NCBI GenBank assembly: GCA_016719395.1
Contig: JADJZF010000003.1
Coordinates: forward strand, 316,176 to 380,175
DNA from: Candidatus Amarobacter glycogenicus
GTDB lineage: Bacteria > Chloroflexota > Dehalococcoidia > Tepidiformales > Tepidiformaceae
Length of the DNA stretch: 64,000 nt
Reading direction: 5' to 3'
A model generated the notes under the pieces. That model ran no database searches, was not told the origin of the DNA, and saw only the letters and a list, made by a program, of their open reading frames with translations. Shown here piece by piece: positions 25,822-33,655 of this stretch; the first letter of the stretch is position 1; each line of letters opens with the position of its first letter. A program made the position numbers and the translations under genes.

Positions 25822-26625
25822 ATGCCACAGGTTGCGGTTGAACGCGACGACCGTGTCGCAATTGTCACGATCACGAACCCGCCAATGGGTTACATGGACT
25901 CGGGGACCGTTCCCGAACTTGGCGCCGCGATGCTCGAACTCGAAGCCGACGAGTCCGTGCGGGCGGTGGTCATCACGGGCGGGCTGGCGGGAGTGTTCAT
26001 CCGCCACTACTCAGTCGCGGAACTCGGCGCGATGTCCACTGTGCTGCGGGAACGGGGCACCAGCGTAGACATCGAGAGCCGGCTCCCCGAGCGGGACCTG
26101 GACCGGGTCTTCCGGCGCATGGAGACCATGCCGAAGCCGGTCATCGCGGCGGTCAACGGACTCGCAATGGGCGGCGGATTCGAGCTCATGCTCGCCTGCG
26201 ACATCCGCATCGCCGAGGAAGGCGACTATCAGATGGGCCTACCGGAGATCACGGTCGGCATCCTCCCTGGGGCCGGTGGCACCCAGAAGCTCTCGAGGCT
26301 GGTCGGGATGGCGCGGGCGCTGGAGATGACACTGCGTGGCCGGACAGTGTCTCCGCGCGAAGCCCTGGCCCTCGGCATCGTCCAGGAATTGGCGCCCGCG
26401 GGAGGCGCCCTCGAGGCGGCGTTGACGATGGCCCACGAGATGGCGGCGAAGCCGGCGCGCGCTTCCGGATATATCAAGCGCCTGGTGCGGGCCTCCGTCG
26501 AAACCTCGCTGGAGGAAGGCCTCGCGCTTGAACGCACACTCTTCTTGGACCTGATGACCACGGAAGAAGCACACCAGCTGATGTTGAAGATGAATGCCGA
26601 GAACCTCGACATCCGCCAGCTCTGA
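25822..26625 (+). CDS. Enoyl-CoA hydratase/isomerase family protein
   Basis: This 267-residue crotonase-fold protein contains VVITGGLAGVFIRHYSVAEL (first oxyanion region), KPVIAAVNGLAMGGGFELMLACDIRIAEEGDYQMGLPEITVGILPGAGGTQKL (second oxyanion Gly and the usual catalytic-Glu area), and RTVSPREALALGIV. It probably acts in acyl-CoA (fatty or aromatic acid) degradation. The exact reaction cannot be told. It begins 2 nt after the previous stop, so it is operonic, and overlaps mutY by 32 nt. Confidence 0.88.
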   Translation: MPQVAVERDDRVAIVTITNPPMGYMDSGTVPELGAAMLELEADESVRAVVITGGLAGVFIRHYSVAELGAMSTVLRERGTSVDIESRLPERDLDRVFRRMETMPKPVIAAVNGLAMGGGFELMLACDIRIAEEGDYQMGLPEITVGILPGAGGTQKLSRLVGMARALEMTLRGRTVSPREALALGIVQELAPAGGALEAALTMAHEMAAKPARASGYIKRLVRASVETSLEEGLALERTLFLDLMTTEEAHQLMLKMNAENLDIRQL

Positions 26626-27487
26626 AGCAGAGACGTTCCGGGCGGCCCTCGGCGCCTGGTACCGCGCCAACGGAAGGCACGGGCTGCCCTGGCGGTTGAC
26701 TCGTGACCCTTACGCGGTACTCGTTTCCGAAGTCATGCTCCAGCAGACCCAGGTCGAACGGGTTATCCCGCACTACGAAGCATGGTTGGCGCGCTGGCCG
26801 ACCTTTGCCGCGCTGGCTGGCGTACTGCCGGCCGAAGTCATCCGGGCCTGGCGCGGGCTGGGGTACAACCGGCGCGCACTCAACCTCCACCGTCTGGCAC
26901 GCGATGTGGTCGAGAATCACGCAGGCGAACTTCCGCGCGCTCCCGCGGTTCTGCTCGGCCTCCCGGGCGTCGGCTCCTACACCGCCTCAGCTGTGCGCTG
27001 CTTCGCGCGAGCGGAACGCGTGGTGGTCACCGACACGAACATCGCCCGCGTCATCGCCCGTTCCCGCCTCGGCGTCGCGACCCGGAAAGATGTCTCCGCG
27101 GCGTCGCTGGGCGAGGCAGCCGGGGCGCTCCTCCCGGCAACGGATGTGCGTGATCACAACCTTGCGCTCATGGACCTCGGCGCAGTGGTCTGCCGCGCCC
27201 GAAACCCGGACTGCGAAGCGTGCCCGCTCCGGGGTCGCTGTTCGTGGAAGACCGCCGGCTCCCCAGCAGCCCGGGCTCCCGCCGGGCCGGCGCCGAAGTT
27301 CGAAACGACGGCGCGCTTCGCCCGTGGCCGCATCATCGACGCCCTCCGGGAAGCCCCGGCGGACATCGACGAACTCGCGGCAATACTGCCCGGCCTGCAT
27401 TCCGGCCGCACGGGTATCTACCTCGCCGCGCTGGAGAAGGACGGCCTGGTCAGCCACGACGCCGCCGGTACCTGGGCGCTAGCGTAG
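26594..27487 (+). CDS. mutY: A/G-specific adenine DNA glycosylase, short form
   Basis: This 297-residue protein has all MutY core motifs: LPWR (residues about 33-36), EVMLQQTQVERV with the catalytic Glu, GLGYNRRALNLH, the helix-hairpin-helix LPGVGSYTASAV, DTNIARVI with the catalytic Asp, and a [4Fe-4S] cluster site C-x6-C-x2-C-x5-C in VCRARNPDCEACPLRGRC. It lacks the C-terminal NUDIX-like domain that recognises 8-oxoguanine and has only a short tail, which looks helical and winged-helix-like. It should remove adenine opposite 8-oxoguanine. The ATG lies inside the preceding gene. Confidence 0.88.
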   Translation: MPRTSTSASSEAETFRAALGAWYRANGRHGLPWRLTRDPYAVLVSEVMLQQTQVERVIPHYEAWLARWPTFAALAGVLPAEVIRAWRGLGYNRRALNLHRLARDVVENHAGELPRAPAVLLGLPGVGSYTASAVRCFARAERVVVTDTNIARVIARSRLGVATRKDVSAASLGEAAGALLPATDVRDHNLALMDLGAVVCRARNPDCEACPLRGRCSWKTAGSPAARAPAGPAPKFETTARFARGRIIDALREAPADIDELAAILPGLHSGRTGIYLAALEKDGLVSHDAAGTWALA

Positions 27488-27496
27488 AACTCCCGG

Positions 27497-28288
27497 TTAC
27501 TTGCCCGTCCAGTTTGGGGCGCGCTTTTCGGCGAACGCACGTGGCCCCTCGACCGCATCCGAACTCGTCCGGCGAGCCATCTCCCATTCATAGCGGGCGG
27601 TTGCAGCCTCGGGTAGCGGCAGGAGCAGGCCGCGCATCGCGGCCTCCTTGGTGGCACGCACGGATAGCGGCGCGCAGCGCACGATGTCGGCCACCCACGC
27701 GTCGACCGCGTCGTCGAGCTTCGCGAGCGGCACGACTTCGTTCACGAGACCCATCTCGTAAGCGCGCTGGGCCGGGATATGGCGTCCCGTGAGCAGGTAA
27801 CCCATCGCTTGTTTCAGTGGGAGGTGGCGCGGAAGCCGGTGCACGCCGAGTGCCCCGGCGATCAACCCGCGGCGCGGCTCCGGCAGGCCAACTTCGGCGT
27901 GGTCGGCCGCGACGATGATGTCGCACGCCAGCGCCATCTCCAGGCCACCGCCCAGCGCGAACCCGTTGACCCGCGCGATCACGGGCTTGAACAGGTCGAA
28001 CCTGTTCGTGATACCCCCGAAGCCGCCCGCGGGCATCGAAAGGTCCGGTCGCTCTTCCCGCGAAAGCCGCGACATCTCGGCGGTGTACTTCAGGTCATTC
28101 CCCGCCGAGAACGCGCGGTCGCCTTCGCCGGTGAGGACGGCCACCCAGGCGTCGTCGTCATTGGCGAAATCATCGAAGGCTCCGCCCATCTCCCGGCTGG
28201 CGTGGGCGTGGAGCGCGTTCATCACTTCCGGCCGCGTGATGGTGATGCGGACAACATGGTCCTTCTTCTCGTACCGGCAGAACTGCAT
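27497..28288 (-). CDS. Enoyl-CoA hydratase/isomerase family protein
   Basis: This 263-residue crotonase-fold protein shows RPEVMNALHAHASREM, AVLTGEGDRAFSAGNDLKYTAEM (oxyanion loop), KPVIARVNGFALGGGLEMALACDIIVAADHAEVGLPEPRRGLIAGALGVHRLPR (the position before the GALG loop bears Ala, as in several hydratase/isomerase subtypes), and the terminal segment EGPRAFAEKRAPNWTGK, typical of enoyl-CoA hydratases. The ATG at 28288 has GGAGA 6 nt upstream; an alternative start lies five codons earlier. It is not closely related to the homologue at 25822, and it converges with mutY. Confidence 0.88.
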   Translation of the reverse strand: MQFCRYEKKDHVVRITITRPEVMNALHAHASREMGGAFDDFANDDDAWVAVLTGEGDRAFSAGNDLKYTAEMSRLSREERPDLSMPAGGFGGITNRFDLFKPVIARVNGFALGGGLEMALACDIIVAADHAEVGLPEPRRGLIAGALGVHRLPRHLPLKQAMGYLLTGRHIPAQRAYEMGLVNEVVPLAKLDDAVDAWVADIVRCAPLSVRATKEAAMRGLLLPLPEAATARYEWEMARRTSSDAVEGPRAFAEKRAPNWTGK

Positions 28289-28366
28289 TGAGACTCTCCG
28301 CATGGTGTGGTGCGGGGAGTCTAGAAGGACGGGAGGAGGAACGCGACTTCAGCGTCGCCCGCGCGG

Positions 28367-29134
28367 CTACGGCGTCTCGGCGACAGCTTCGATCACGGCG
28401 TGCATGACTTCGCGCTCGCGGTCACGCATGAATCTGCGATGGTCGCCGTGCAGGCCATCCGCGATCGAATGTTCCTCCGAGACGAGGTCATCGACGCGCA
28501 GGAGTGCCGCGGCGCGCCTGGCGCCAAAGTGCTTGGCGACAGCAAAGGTCGCCGCGGTCTCCATGTCGACCCCGTGCCAGCCGTGGCGCGACCAATCGGC
28601 GATCACGTCGCGCGATTCGGCGAGAAGCGCGGGCGTGGAGTAGATCGCGTGCTCGTTGAACGGGATGCCGCGGGCGGCGAGCTGTGCTGCAATGGCGTTC
28701 GCCAGCTGCGGTGTGGCATCGGCAAGGATCCCCTTCGCCAGGTACCAATCCGAAACACCGTCCTGCCGTTCAGCATGCCTCGGCACCACCACGTCGCCGA
28801 GGTCCGTGCCGAATTGGAGGGCTCCATACCAGCCGAGCTGGACGACCGTCTTCACACCGGCGCCACACCAGGCGTGGGCGGACATCGCCGCCATCGGACC
28901 GCCGAAGCACCCTGAGAGTGCGACCCGTGTTCCCCTGTGCTCGCCGGTGTAGTACGGGACTCCACTGGCACTCGTCTCCGAGCGCGAGAACGTGGCGTTC
29001 TCGAGGTAGCGCGAAAATCGCTCGGCGCCCCGGTGCACATCGAAAACGCCGAGCAGGATCAGGAGTTCGGGCAAGTCGTCCGGACCCAGTCCGAGCATTT
29101 TCTGGTGATCTTCGGGCCCGAGTTCCCTGTACAT
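28367..29134 (-). CDS. Nucleoside phosphorylase family protein
   Basis: This 255-residue protein matches the purine/uridine phosphorylase superfamily (PNP_UDP_1). Visible features are GVPYYTGEHRGTRVALSGCFGGPMAAMSAH (phosphate and base site), KTVVQLGWYGALQ, LGDVVVPRHAERQDGVS and HGVDMETAATFAVAKHFGARRAALLRVDDL, the last holding the ribose-binding Met-Glu and the base-contacting Asp. The substrate (purine, uridine or methylthio-nucleoside) cannot be fixed. It ends the same minus-strand cluster as the metallopeptidase, 3 nt apart, and may share its transcript. Confidence 0.82.
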   Translation of the reverse strand: MYRELGPEDHQKMLGLGPDDLPELLILLGVFDVHRGAERFSRYLENATFSRSETSASGVPYYTGEHRGTRVALSGCFGGPMAAMSAHAWCGAGVKTVVQLGWYGALQFGTDLGDVVVPRHAERQDGVSDWYLAKGILADATPQLANAIAAQLAARGIPFNEHAIYSTPALLAESRDVIADWSRHGWHGVDMETAATFAVAKHFGARRAAALLRVDDLVSEEHSIADGLHGDHRRFMRDREREVMHAVIEAVAETP

Positions 29135-29137
29135 CGC

Positions 29138-29911
29138 CTAATCCAGCGCGCAGGCATCGAGGCCTGCTTCCCACCCATCGTTGAAGGCGTCGATACGCTG
29201 GCCCGGAGTGCCGTGAGCCTGGGGATCGAAGAACGGCGTATCGCGCGGGTCCCCGACGCGGAACAGCGCCGTAATGCCCTCTTCGAAGTCGCCTTTCTCC
29301 ATGAGTCCCCGGGCATCGGCGTCGGCGGCCCAGACGCCGGCCAGGCAGTCTGCCTGGAGCTCGGTCTGGATGGTCAGTAGCGTATCGTCGTCGAGGATGC
29401 CGAGCAGCGATTGGACCAGGTGGCCCCATTCGTGCGCGATGATGAGCACCGGCCCGAAGTCGCCGTTGGAATCGAGCTCGTCGCGGAGGAAGTTCAGGTC
29501 GTAGTAGATCGAGTGGTCGGCGCCGCAATAAAAGGCGTTGTTCAACAACGCCTTGCCGCAGTCGGTTTCAATCTCGGTCTCGTAGGCTTTGAATTTGATC
29601 GGCGGGTCGTACGTCATCTTCTCGAACGCGAACTGGCCGGCCCAGAACTCATCGACGTCGGCTCGCGCAAGCTCGACCAGGTCGGCGATGGTCGCGGGAC
29701 AGCCGTCTTCGGGATCACTTCCCCAGATGCCCTCGTCTTCCTTGTCGCGGTCGCAGTCGTCGCGGCTGTCGCGAATGCCGTCGCGATCGCGGTCCTTCGG
29801 TTCGGAGTCGTCATCGTCGTCTGAGCCGCCGCCACCGCAGGCGACGCTGAGCGCGGAGAACGAAACGAGGGCCAGGAGGGCGAAGAAGAGCAGGGCGGGG
29901 CGCCGAATCAC
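29138..29911 (-). CDS. Zinc metallopeptidase lipoprotein (neutral zinc metallopeptidase family)
   Basis: This 257-residue protein starts with a lipoprotein signal (ALLFFALLALVSFSALSVAC, lipid on the Cys). A poly-Asp stretch and a calcium-type repeat (DRDRDGIRDSRDDCDRDKEDEG) follow. The protease domain has VLIIAHEWGHLVQSLLG (HExxH zinc motif) and ELQADCLAGVWA (third-ligand Glu region), as in the YpfJ-like neutral zinc metallopeptidases. It should act outside the membrane, possibly calcium-stabilised. The GTG at 29911 was chosen because GGAGG lies 5 nt upstream and it starts the signal peptide exactly. Confidence 0.82.
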   Translation of the reverse strand: MIRRPALLFFALLALVSFSALSVACGGGGSDDDDDSEPKDRDRDGIRDSRDDCDRDKEDEGIWGSDPEDGCPATIADLVELARADVDEFWAGQFAFEKMTYDPPIKFKAYETEIETDCGKALLNNAFYCGADHSIYYDLNFLRDELDSNGDFGPVLIIAHEWGHLVQSLLGILDDDTLLTIQTELQADCLAGVWAADADARGLMEKGDFEEGITALFRVGDPRDTPFFDPQAHGTPGQRIDAFNDGWEAGLDACALD

Positions 29912-29951
29912 GAGTACCTCCGCGGCCAGGGGGCCGCTTGTTCGGGACAAA

Positions 29952-29979
29952 ATAGCGCCACCCGGCCGGGTGGCGCTAT
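29952..29979 (-). terminator. Rho-independent terminator of the 30-residue gene
   Basis: Two perfect 14-bp arms (29952-29965 and 29966-29979, ATAGCGCCACCCGG and its complement) meet with no loop bases. On the minus strand they are followed by TTTTG. This ends the transcript of the gene at 30004-30096. Confidence 0.85.
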
Positions 29980-30003
29980 CGGGCGGCGCGGCAAGGGCTG
30001 CGG

Positions 30004-30096
30004 TTACTTCTTCACCGGCGGGACCTTCGGGGCCGCTTTGTGGTCGGCCTTCTGCTTGTTGGTCTTCTGGGTGTTCTTCGGGCTCTTGTCTCCCAT
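30004..30096 (-). CDS. Very small basic protein starting MGDKSPK
   Basis: This 30-residue protein begins MGDKSPKNTQKTNKQKADHK and ends with a Pro/Lys-rich tail (PPVKK). It is Lys-rich and probably disordered. Similar small basic proteins starting MGDKSPK occur across Actinobacteria and Chloroflexota, by my recollection, and have no known role. It has a clear GGAG 8-9 nt before the ATG and its own terminator, so I treat it as a real gene despite its length. An RNA- or ribosome-binding role would fit its charge, but that is a guess. Confidence 0.75.
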   Translation of the reverse strand: MGDKSPKNTQKTNKQKADHKAAPKVPPVKK

Positions 30097-30186
30097 GTCA
30101 GGCTCTCCTTAATCGCAGGTATAGGCAGAGTGGATGGTAGCGGAGCAACACGAGACTGAAAAGACGGAACGGCCGGAAAGTGGTCA

Positions 30187-31221
30187 CTACTCTGGCAGCA
30201 GTAACATCGCATCGCCGAACGAGTAGAAGCGGTAGCCCTCGGCCACCGCCCGGTGGTAGGCATCCAGCACGAATTCTTGCCCGGCGAACGCGCACACGAG
30301 CATCAACAGCGTCGACTTCGGAAGGTGGAAGTTCGTCATCAGCGCGTCGACCACCCGGAAGTCGTCACCCGGGAGTATGCGCAGGCTGGTCCAACCGTCG
30401 TACGGAACGATTCCTCCTCGTTCGCGGGCGACATGCTCGAGGGTCCGGACGACCGTGGTCCCTACAGCGACGACACGGCGGCCCTGGGCCTTTGCCCGGG
30501 CGATGGCCGCGGCCGCACCTTCTGGCACCGTCACGTGTTCGGCATGGAGGACATGATCGCGCGGGTCATCGGCAACCACCGGGCGGAAGGTGCCGGGCCC
30601 CACGTGGAGCGTGACCTCGACCCGCTGGATGTCCCTTTCAGCGAGTGACTCGAACAGCTCCTGCGTGAAGTGGAGGCCAGCCGTGGGCGCGGCGGAACTG
30701 GCAGGTTCGCGCGAGTAGACCGTCTGGTAGCGTTCCGGGTCGCCCGTGTAGTCCTTGATGTACGGCGGCAGCGGTATCGTCCCGGCGGAGGCGTGGTCGA
30801 AGGAGCGTTCGAATTCGAGCACCACCGGGCCTTCCGCCCGGAATTGCACCGTCGCCGCGAGGGGCCCGTCGCTGGCTTCGAAGATGAACCGGCGGCCCGG
30901 CCTCGCCTGGCGAGTGGGCTTAAACAGCACCTCCCACAGGCGGTCGCTGAACGGCCGCACGAGGAGCGCTTCGACTTCCCCGCCGGTATCGGGACGCCTC
31001 CCAAAGAGCCGCGCCGCCATCACGCGGGTGTCGTTCACCACAAGCAGGTCGCCGGGCTTCAGCAACGCGGGTAAGTCGCGCACGGTCCGGAGCTCGACCA
31101 CCCCGGAGCGGAAGCGAAGGACCATCAGCCGGGCCGAGTCGCGCGGCTCGGCCGGTTGTTGGGCGACCTGGCCGAGGGGGAGGTCGAAGGCGAAGTCATC
31201 GGTGCGCACGGATCCGAGCAT
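30187..31221 (-). CDS. queA: tRNA preQ1(34) S-adenosylmethionine ribosyltransferase-isomerase
   Basis: This 344-residue enzyme transfers the ribose of S-adenosylmethionine to preQ1 in the tRNA wobble base, forming epoxyqueuosine. The family motifs are present: FDLPLGQVAQQPAEPRDSARLMVL, DLLVVNDTRVMAARLFGRRPDTGGEVEALL, SAAPTAGLHFTQEL, RVEVTLHVGPGTFRPV, HAEHVTVPE and TNFHLPKSTLLMLVCAFAG. The length is normal. It diverges from the small gene at 31256, with only 34 nt between starts. Confidence 0.95.
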   Translation of the reverse strand: MLGSVRTDDFAFDLPLGQVAQQPAEPRDSARLMVLRFRSGVVELRTVRDLPALLKPGDLLVVNDTRVMAARLFGRRPDTGGEVEALLVRPFSDRLWEVLFKPTRQARPGRRFIFEASDGPLAATVQFRAEGPVVLEFERSFDHASAGTIPLPPYIKDYTGDPERYQTVYSREPASSAAPTAGLHFTQELFESLAERDIQRVEVTLHVGPGTFRPVVADDPRDHVLHAEHVTVPEGAAAAIARAKAQGRRVVAVGTTVVRTLEHVARERGGIVPYDGWTSLRILPGDDFRVVDALMTNFHLPKSTLLMLVCAFAGQEFVLDAYHRAVAEGYRFYSFGDAMLLLPE

Positions 31222-31255
31222 TGCGTCTTCGAAACCACCGGTCTACGTTGGCCAC

Positions 31256-31630
31256 ATGGCGAGCGAAAACGGCACCGGGACAGCCGGCTACACCGCCGAG
31301 CGCCTCGAAGCGCTGGCCGCGAACCGGCTAACGCTCGACAAGAGCGCCGTGCGCAGCATCCGCGCCGATGAAATCGAGATCACGAAGAGCGCCGTCGGGT
31401 TTGCCCGGTTCGACCACGGGACGATCCGGCAGGGTTCGGCGGGGGTCGTCATCGGCCGCTCCGTGGCAATGGATGAAGTAAGAACGGGGATCCTGATATC
31501 GCCTGTGGTGCGCGGCGATGTGCACACGTGGCTCGACATGCGCTCGGCTGTGGCTATCGGGTTTGGGATGGTGATGGGGAAGGCTTTGCTTGCCGCCGGC
31601 CGTGCATTGGTGCGACGGGTGCGAGGCTGA
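31256..31630 (+). CDS. Small solenoid-like protein with hydrophobic tail
   Basis: This 124-residue protein has a middle section of short repeated strands (TLDKSAVRSIRADEIEITKSAVGFARFDHGTIRQGSAGVVIGRSVAMDEVRTGILISPVVRGDV), like the right-handed beta-helix of bactofilins or small polymer-forming proteins. A hydrophobic helix follows (SAVAIGFGMVMGKALLAAGRALV). It could be a membrane-associated scaffold. The homology is a guess from the repeat pattern. The ATG has TACGTT 6 nt upstream, and the last 77 nt overlap the end of rlmN. Confidence 0.6.
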   Translation: MASENGTGTAGYTAERLEALAANRLTLDKSAVRSIRADEIEITKSAVGFARFDHGTIRQGSAGVVIGRSVAMDEVRTGILISPVVRGDVHTWLDMRSAVAIGFGMVMGKALLAAGRALVRRVRG

Positions 31631-32714
31631 GTTCCTCGGCCGGGATGATCGTGTTTGCCTGATCGGTCCGGAGCTGTCCACACGCCGCCGAGATTTCCGA
31701 CCCTTTTTCAACCCGCGTCGTGCAGTTGATACCCGCACCAACAAGGATCCGTTCGAACTCCAGCACCGCTGCCCGCACAGGGCGGCCGAACCCGCCCGCC
31801 GTCGGGTTTACGGGGATGAGGTTCACGTGCGTGGGCGTGCCGCGGAGGAGCCCTGCGAGTTGCCGCGCGACCTCCGGGGAATCGTTCTGACCGGCGATGA
31901 GTGCGTATTCGAAGGTCACCCGGCGTCCCGTCGCCTTGAAGTAGCGTTTCGCCGCAGAGACGATTTCCTGGACGGAATGGGGGCCGGCGGTAGGCACCAG
32001 GCGCTGCCGGAGCTCTTCAATGGGGGAATGCAGCGAGATCGCGAGGCCTACCTGCAGCCCTTCCGCCGCGAGCCGATCGATGGCCCGGATGACGCCCACC
32101 GTCGAAATCGTGATATGGCGCTGTCCCAGCCCGAACGCGCGCCCATCGGTGAGGATGCGGACGGCGCGCACCGTCTCGGCGTAGTTCGCCAGCGGTTCGC
32201 CCATGCCCATGAACACGACGTTCGTGACGTGCTCACCGCGCTGCTTCAGCAGCCGGGCGACATGAATCACCTGGCTCACGATCTCGCCCGCCGAAAGATT
32301 GCGTTCGAAGCCCATCTGGCCCGTCGCACAGAAGACGCAGCCCATCGCACAACCTGCCTGAGTCGAGACGCAGACGGTCGAACGGGGATGCTTCTCGCCG
32401 GGATCCGGATACTGCATGAGGACGGTCTCGATCGGTGTGCCGTCCGCCATCCGCAACAGGAGCTTGGTCGTGTTCCCATCCGCGCTCGCTACCCGCCGAA
32501 CCTCCGCCGCCGGCGATAGTCGGTAGCGGGAGGAAATCGCTGCCCGCCCCTCGGCAGGCAATTGCCGGAACTCTTCCACGCTCTCCGGGAACTCCCGGTA
32601 GAGCGCTTGCAACACCTGGTTCGACCGGTAGGCCGGCATGCCCAGTTCCGCGATGAGCGCGTCCATCTCAGCCGGAAGCAGGTCGTAGAGAGAAGGTGGT
32701 ATCACTGAGTTCAT
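31554..32714 (-). CDS. rlmN: Dual-specificity 23S rRNA/tRNA adenine C2-methyltransferase
   Basis: This 386-residue radical S-adenosylmethionine enzyme methylates A2503 of 23S rRNA and A37 of some tRNAs. It has the cluster motif C-x3-C-x2-C in GCAMGCVFCATG, the GMGEPL motif, ITISTVG, LAISLHSP, and the catalytic Cys near the end (SEISAACGQLR). It has a Pro/Ser tail of about 25 residues beyond the usual end. The start overlaps the stop of fmt (ATGA), indicating coupled translation. Confidence 0.95.
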   Translation of the reverse strand: MNSVIPPSLYDLLPAEMDALIAELGMPAYRSNQVLQALYREFPESVEEFRQLPAEGRAAISSRYRLSPAAEVRRVASADGNTTKLLLRMADGTPIETVLMQYPDPGEKHPRSTVCVSTQAGCAMGCVFCATGQMGFERNLSAGEIVSQVIHVARLLKQRGEHVTNVVFMGMGEPLANYAETVRAVRILTDGRAFGLGQRHITISTVGVIRAIDRLAAEGLQVGLAISLHSPIEELRQRLVPTAGPHSVQEIVSAAKRYFKATGRRVTFEYALIAGQNDSPEVARQLAGLLRGTPTHVNLIPVNPTAGGFGRPVRAAVLEFERILVGAGINCTTRVEKGSEISAACGQLRTDQANTIIPAEELSLAPVAPMHGRRQAKPSPSPSQTR

Positions 32715-33655
32715 CCGAGGCCGGCTTCGGGAAGAAGGTTTCCCCGCTCACCGGCAATAAACTGCGCGGCGCTCAGCCGTTTGCCGCCGGGCCGCTGGAC
32801 TTCCTCGAGCACGAGCCAGCCCTCGGCCAGCGCGATCGCGGGAGCCTTTTCGATCACCTGCAACGTACCCGCGGGAGCCGGCTCCCCGCTTGCCACTCGC
32901 GCCTGCCAGACTGACAGCCGGTGCTCGCCATACATGACGAAGGCGCCCGGCCACGGATTGAAGGCTCTCACGGCTCGTTCCGCTCCGGCAGCGGTCATCT
33001 CGGCACGGAGCCACCCATCGTGCTTGGCGATCAGGTGACAGTAGGTTGCCTCGGCTTCGTCCTGCGCGCGTGGGATTCGTTCGCCCGCGACCCAGCCGGG
33101 GAGCACTCGCACGAGTTCTTCGGCCCCCAGCGCGGCCAGTCTGGGTTCCAGCGAAGCCGCTGAATCGTCCGAGAGAATCGGGACTTCGATCCTGGAAATC
33201 ACCGGCCCAGCATCCATTTTCCGGACCAGTTCCATGATGCTCACGCCCGTCAGGTCTTCTCCCGCGAGGATCGATGCGACGATGGGGCTCGGCCCACGCC
33301 ACTTCGGCAGCAGCGAGGCGTGGACGTTCAGGCAGCCGCGCCGCGGGATCCCGAGGGCGGCCTGTGGCAGGATCTTGCCATAGGCCGCCACCACGAAGAC
33401 GTCGGCTTCGGCGGCCCGCAGGCGCTCATAAGTGGGCGCGTCGCGCAACGTTTCCGGTTGAAAGACCGGGATGCCGAGCCCTTCGGCGGCGACCTTCACG
33501 GGCGGAGGATGGAGCCGCCCGCCGCGGCCGGCCGGCCTGTCCGGCTGGGTCACCGCCATCACCAGTTCGTGCCCCGCGGCAGCCAGCGCATGCAGGCTGG
33601 GCACCGCGAACTGTGGAGACCCCATGAAGACGATGCGGGAGACTCGATCTGTCAT
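32711..33655 (-). CDS. fmt: Methionyl-tRNA formyltransferase
   Basis: This 314-residue enzyme formylates initiator Met-tRNA with 10-formyltetrahydrofolate. It contains the start FMGSPQFAVPSLHAL, the folate/catalytic region ADVFVVAAYGKILPQAALGIPRRGCLNVHASLLPKWRGPSPI (Asn, His and the SLLPxxRGxxP motif), ILAGEDLTGVSIMELVRKMDAGPV (catalytic Asp later), and the C-terminal OB-like domain. I chose the ATG at 33655, which overlaps the previous stop by ATGA; an earlier ATG three codons upstream is possible. It sits in a row with rlmN. Confidence 0.95.
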   Translation of the reverse strand: MTDRVSRIVFMGSPQFAVPSLHALAAAGHELVMAVTQPDRPAGRGGRLHPPPVKVAAEGLGIPVFQPETLRDAPTYERLRAAEADVFVVAAYGKILPQAALGIPRRGCLNVHASLLPKWRGPSPIVASILAGEDLTGVSIMELVRKMDAGPVISRIEVPILSDDSAASLEPRLAALGAEELVRVLPGWVAGERIPRAQDEAEATYCHLIAKHDGWLRAEMTAAGAERAVRAFNPWPGAFVMYGEHRLSVWQARVASGEPAPAGTLQVIEKAPAIALAEGWLVLEEVQRPGGKRLSAAQFIAGERGNLLPEAGLG

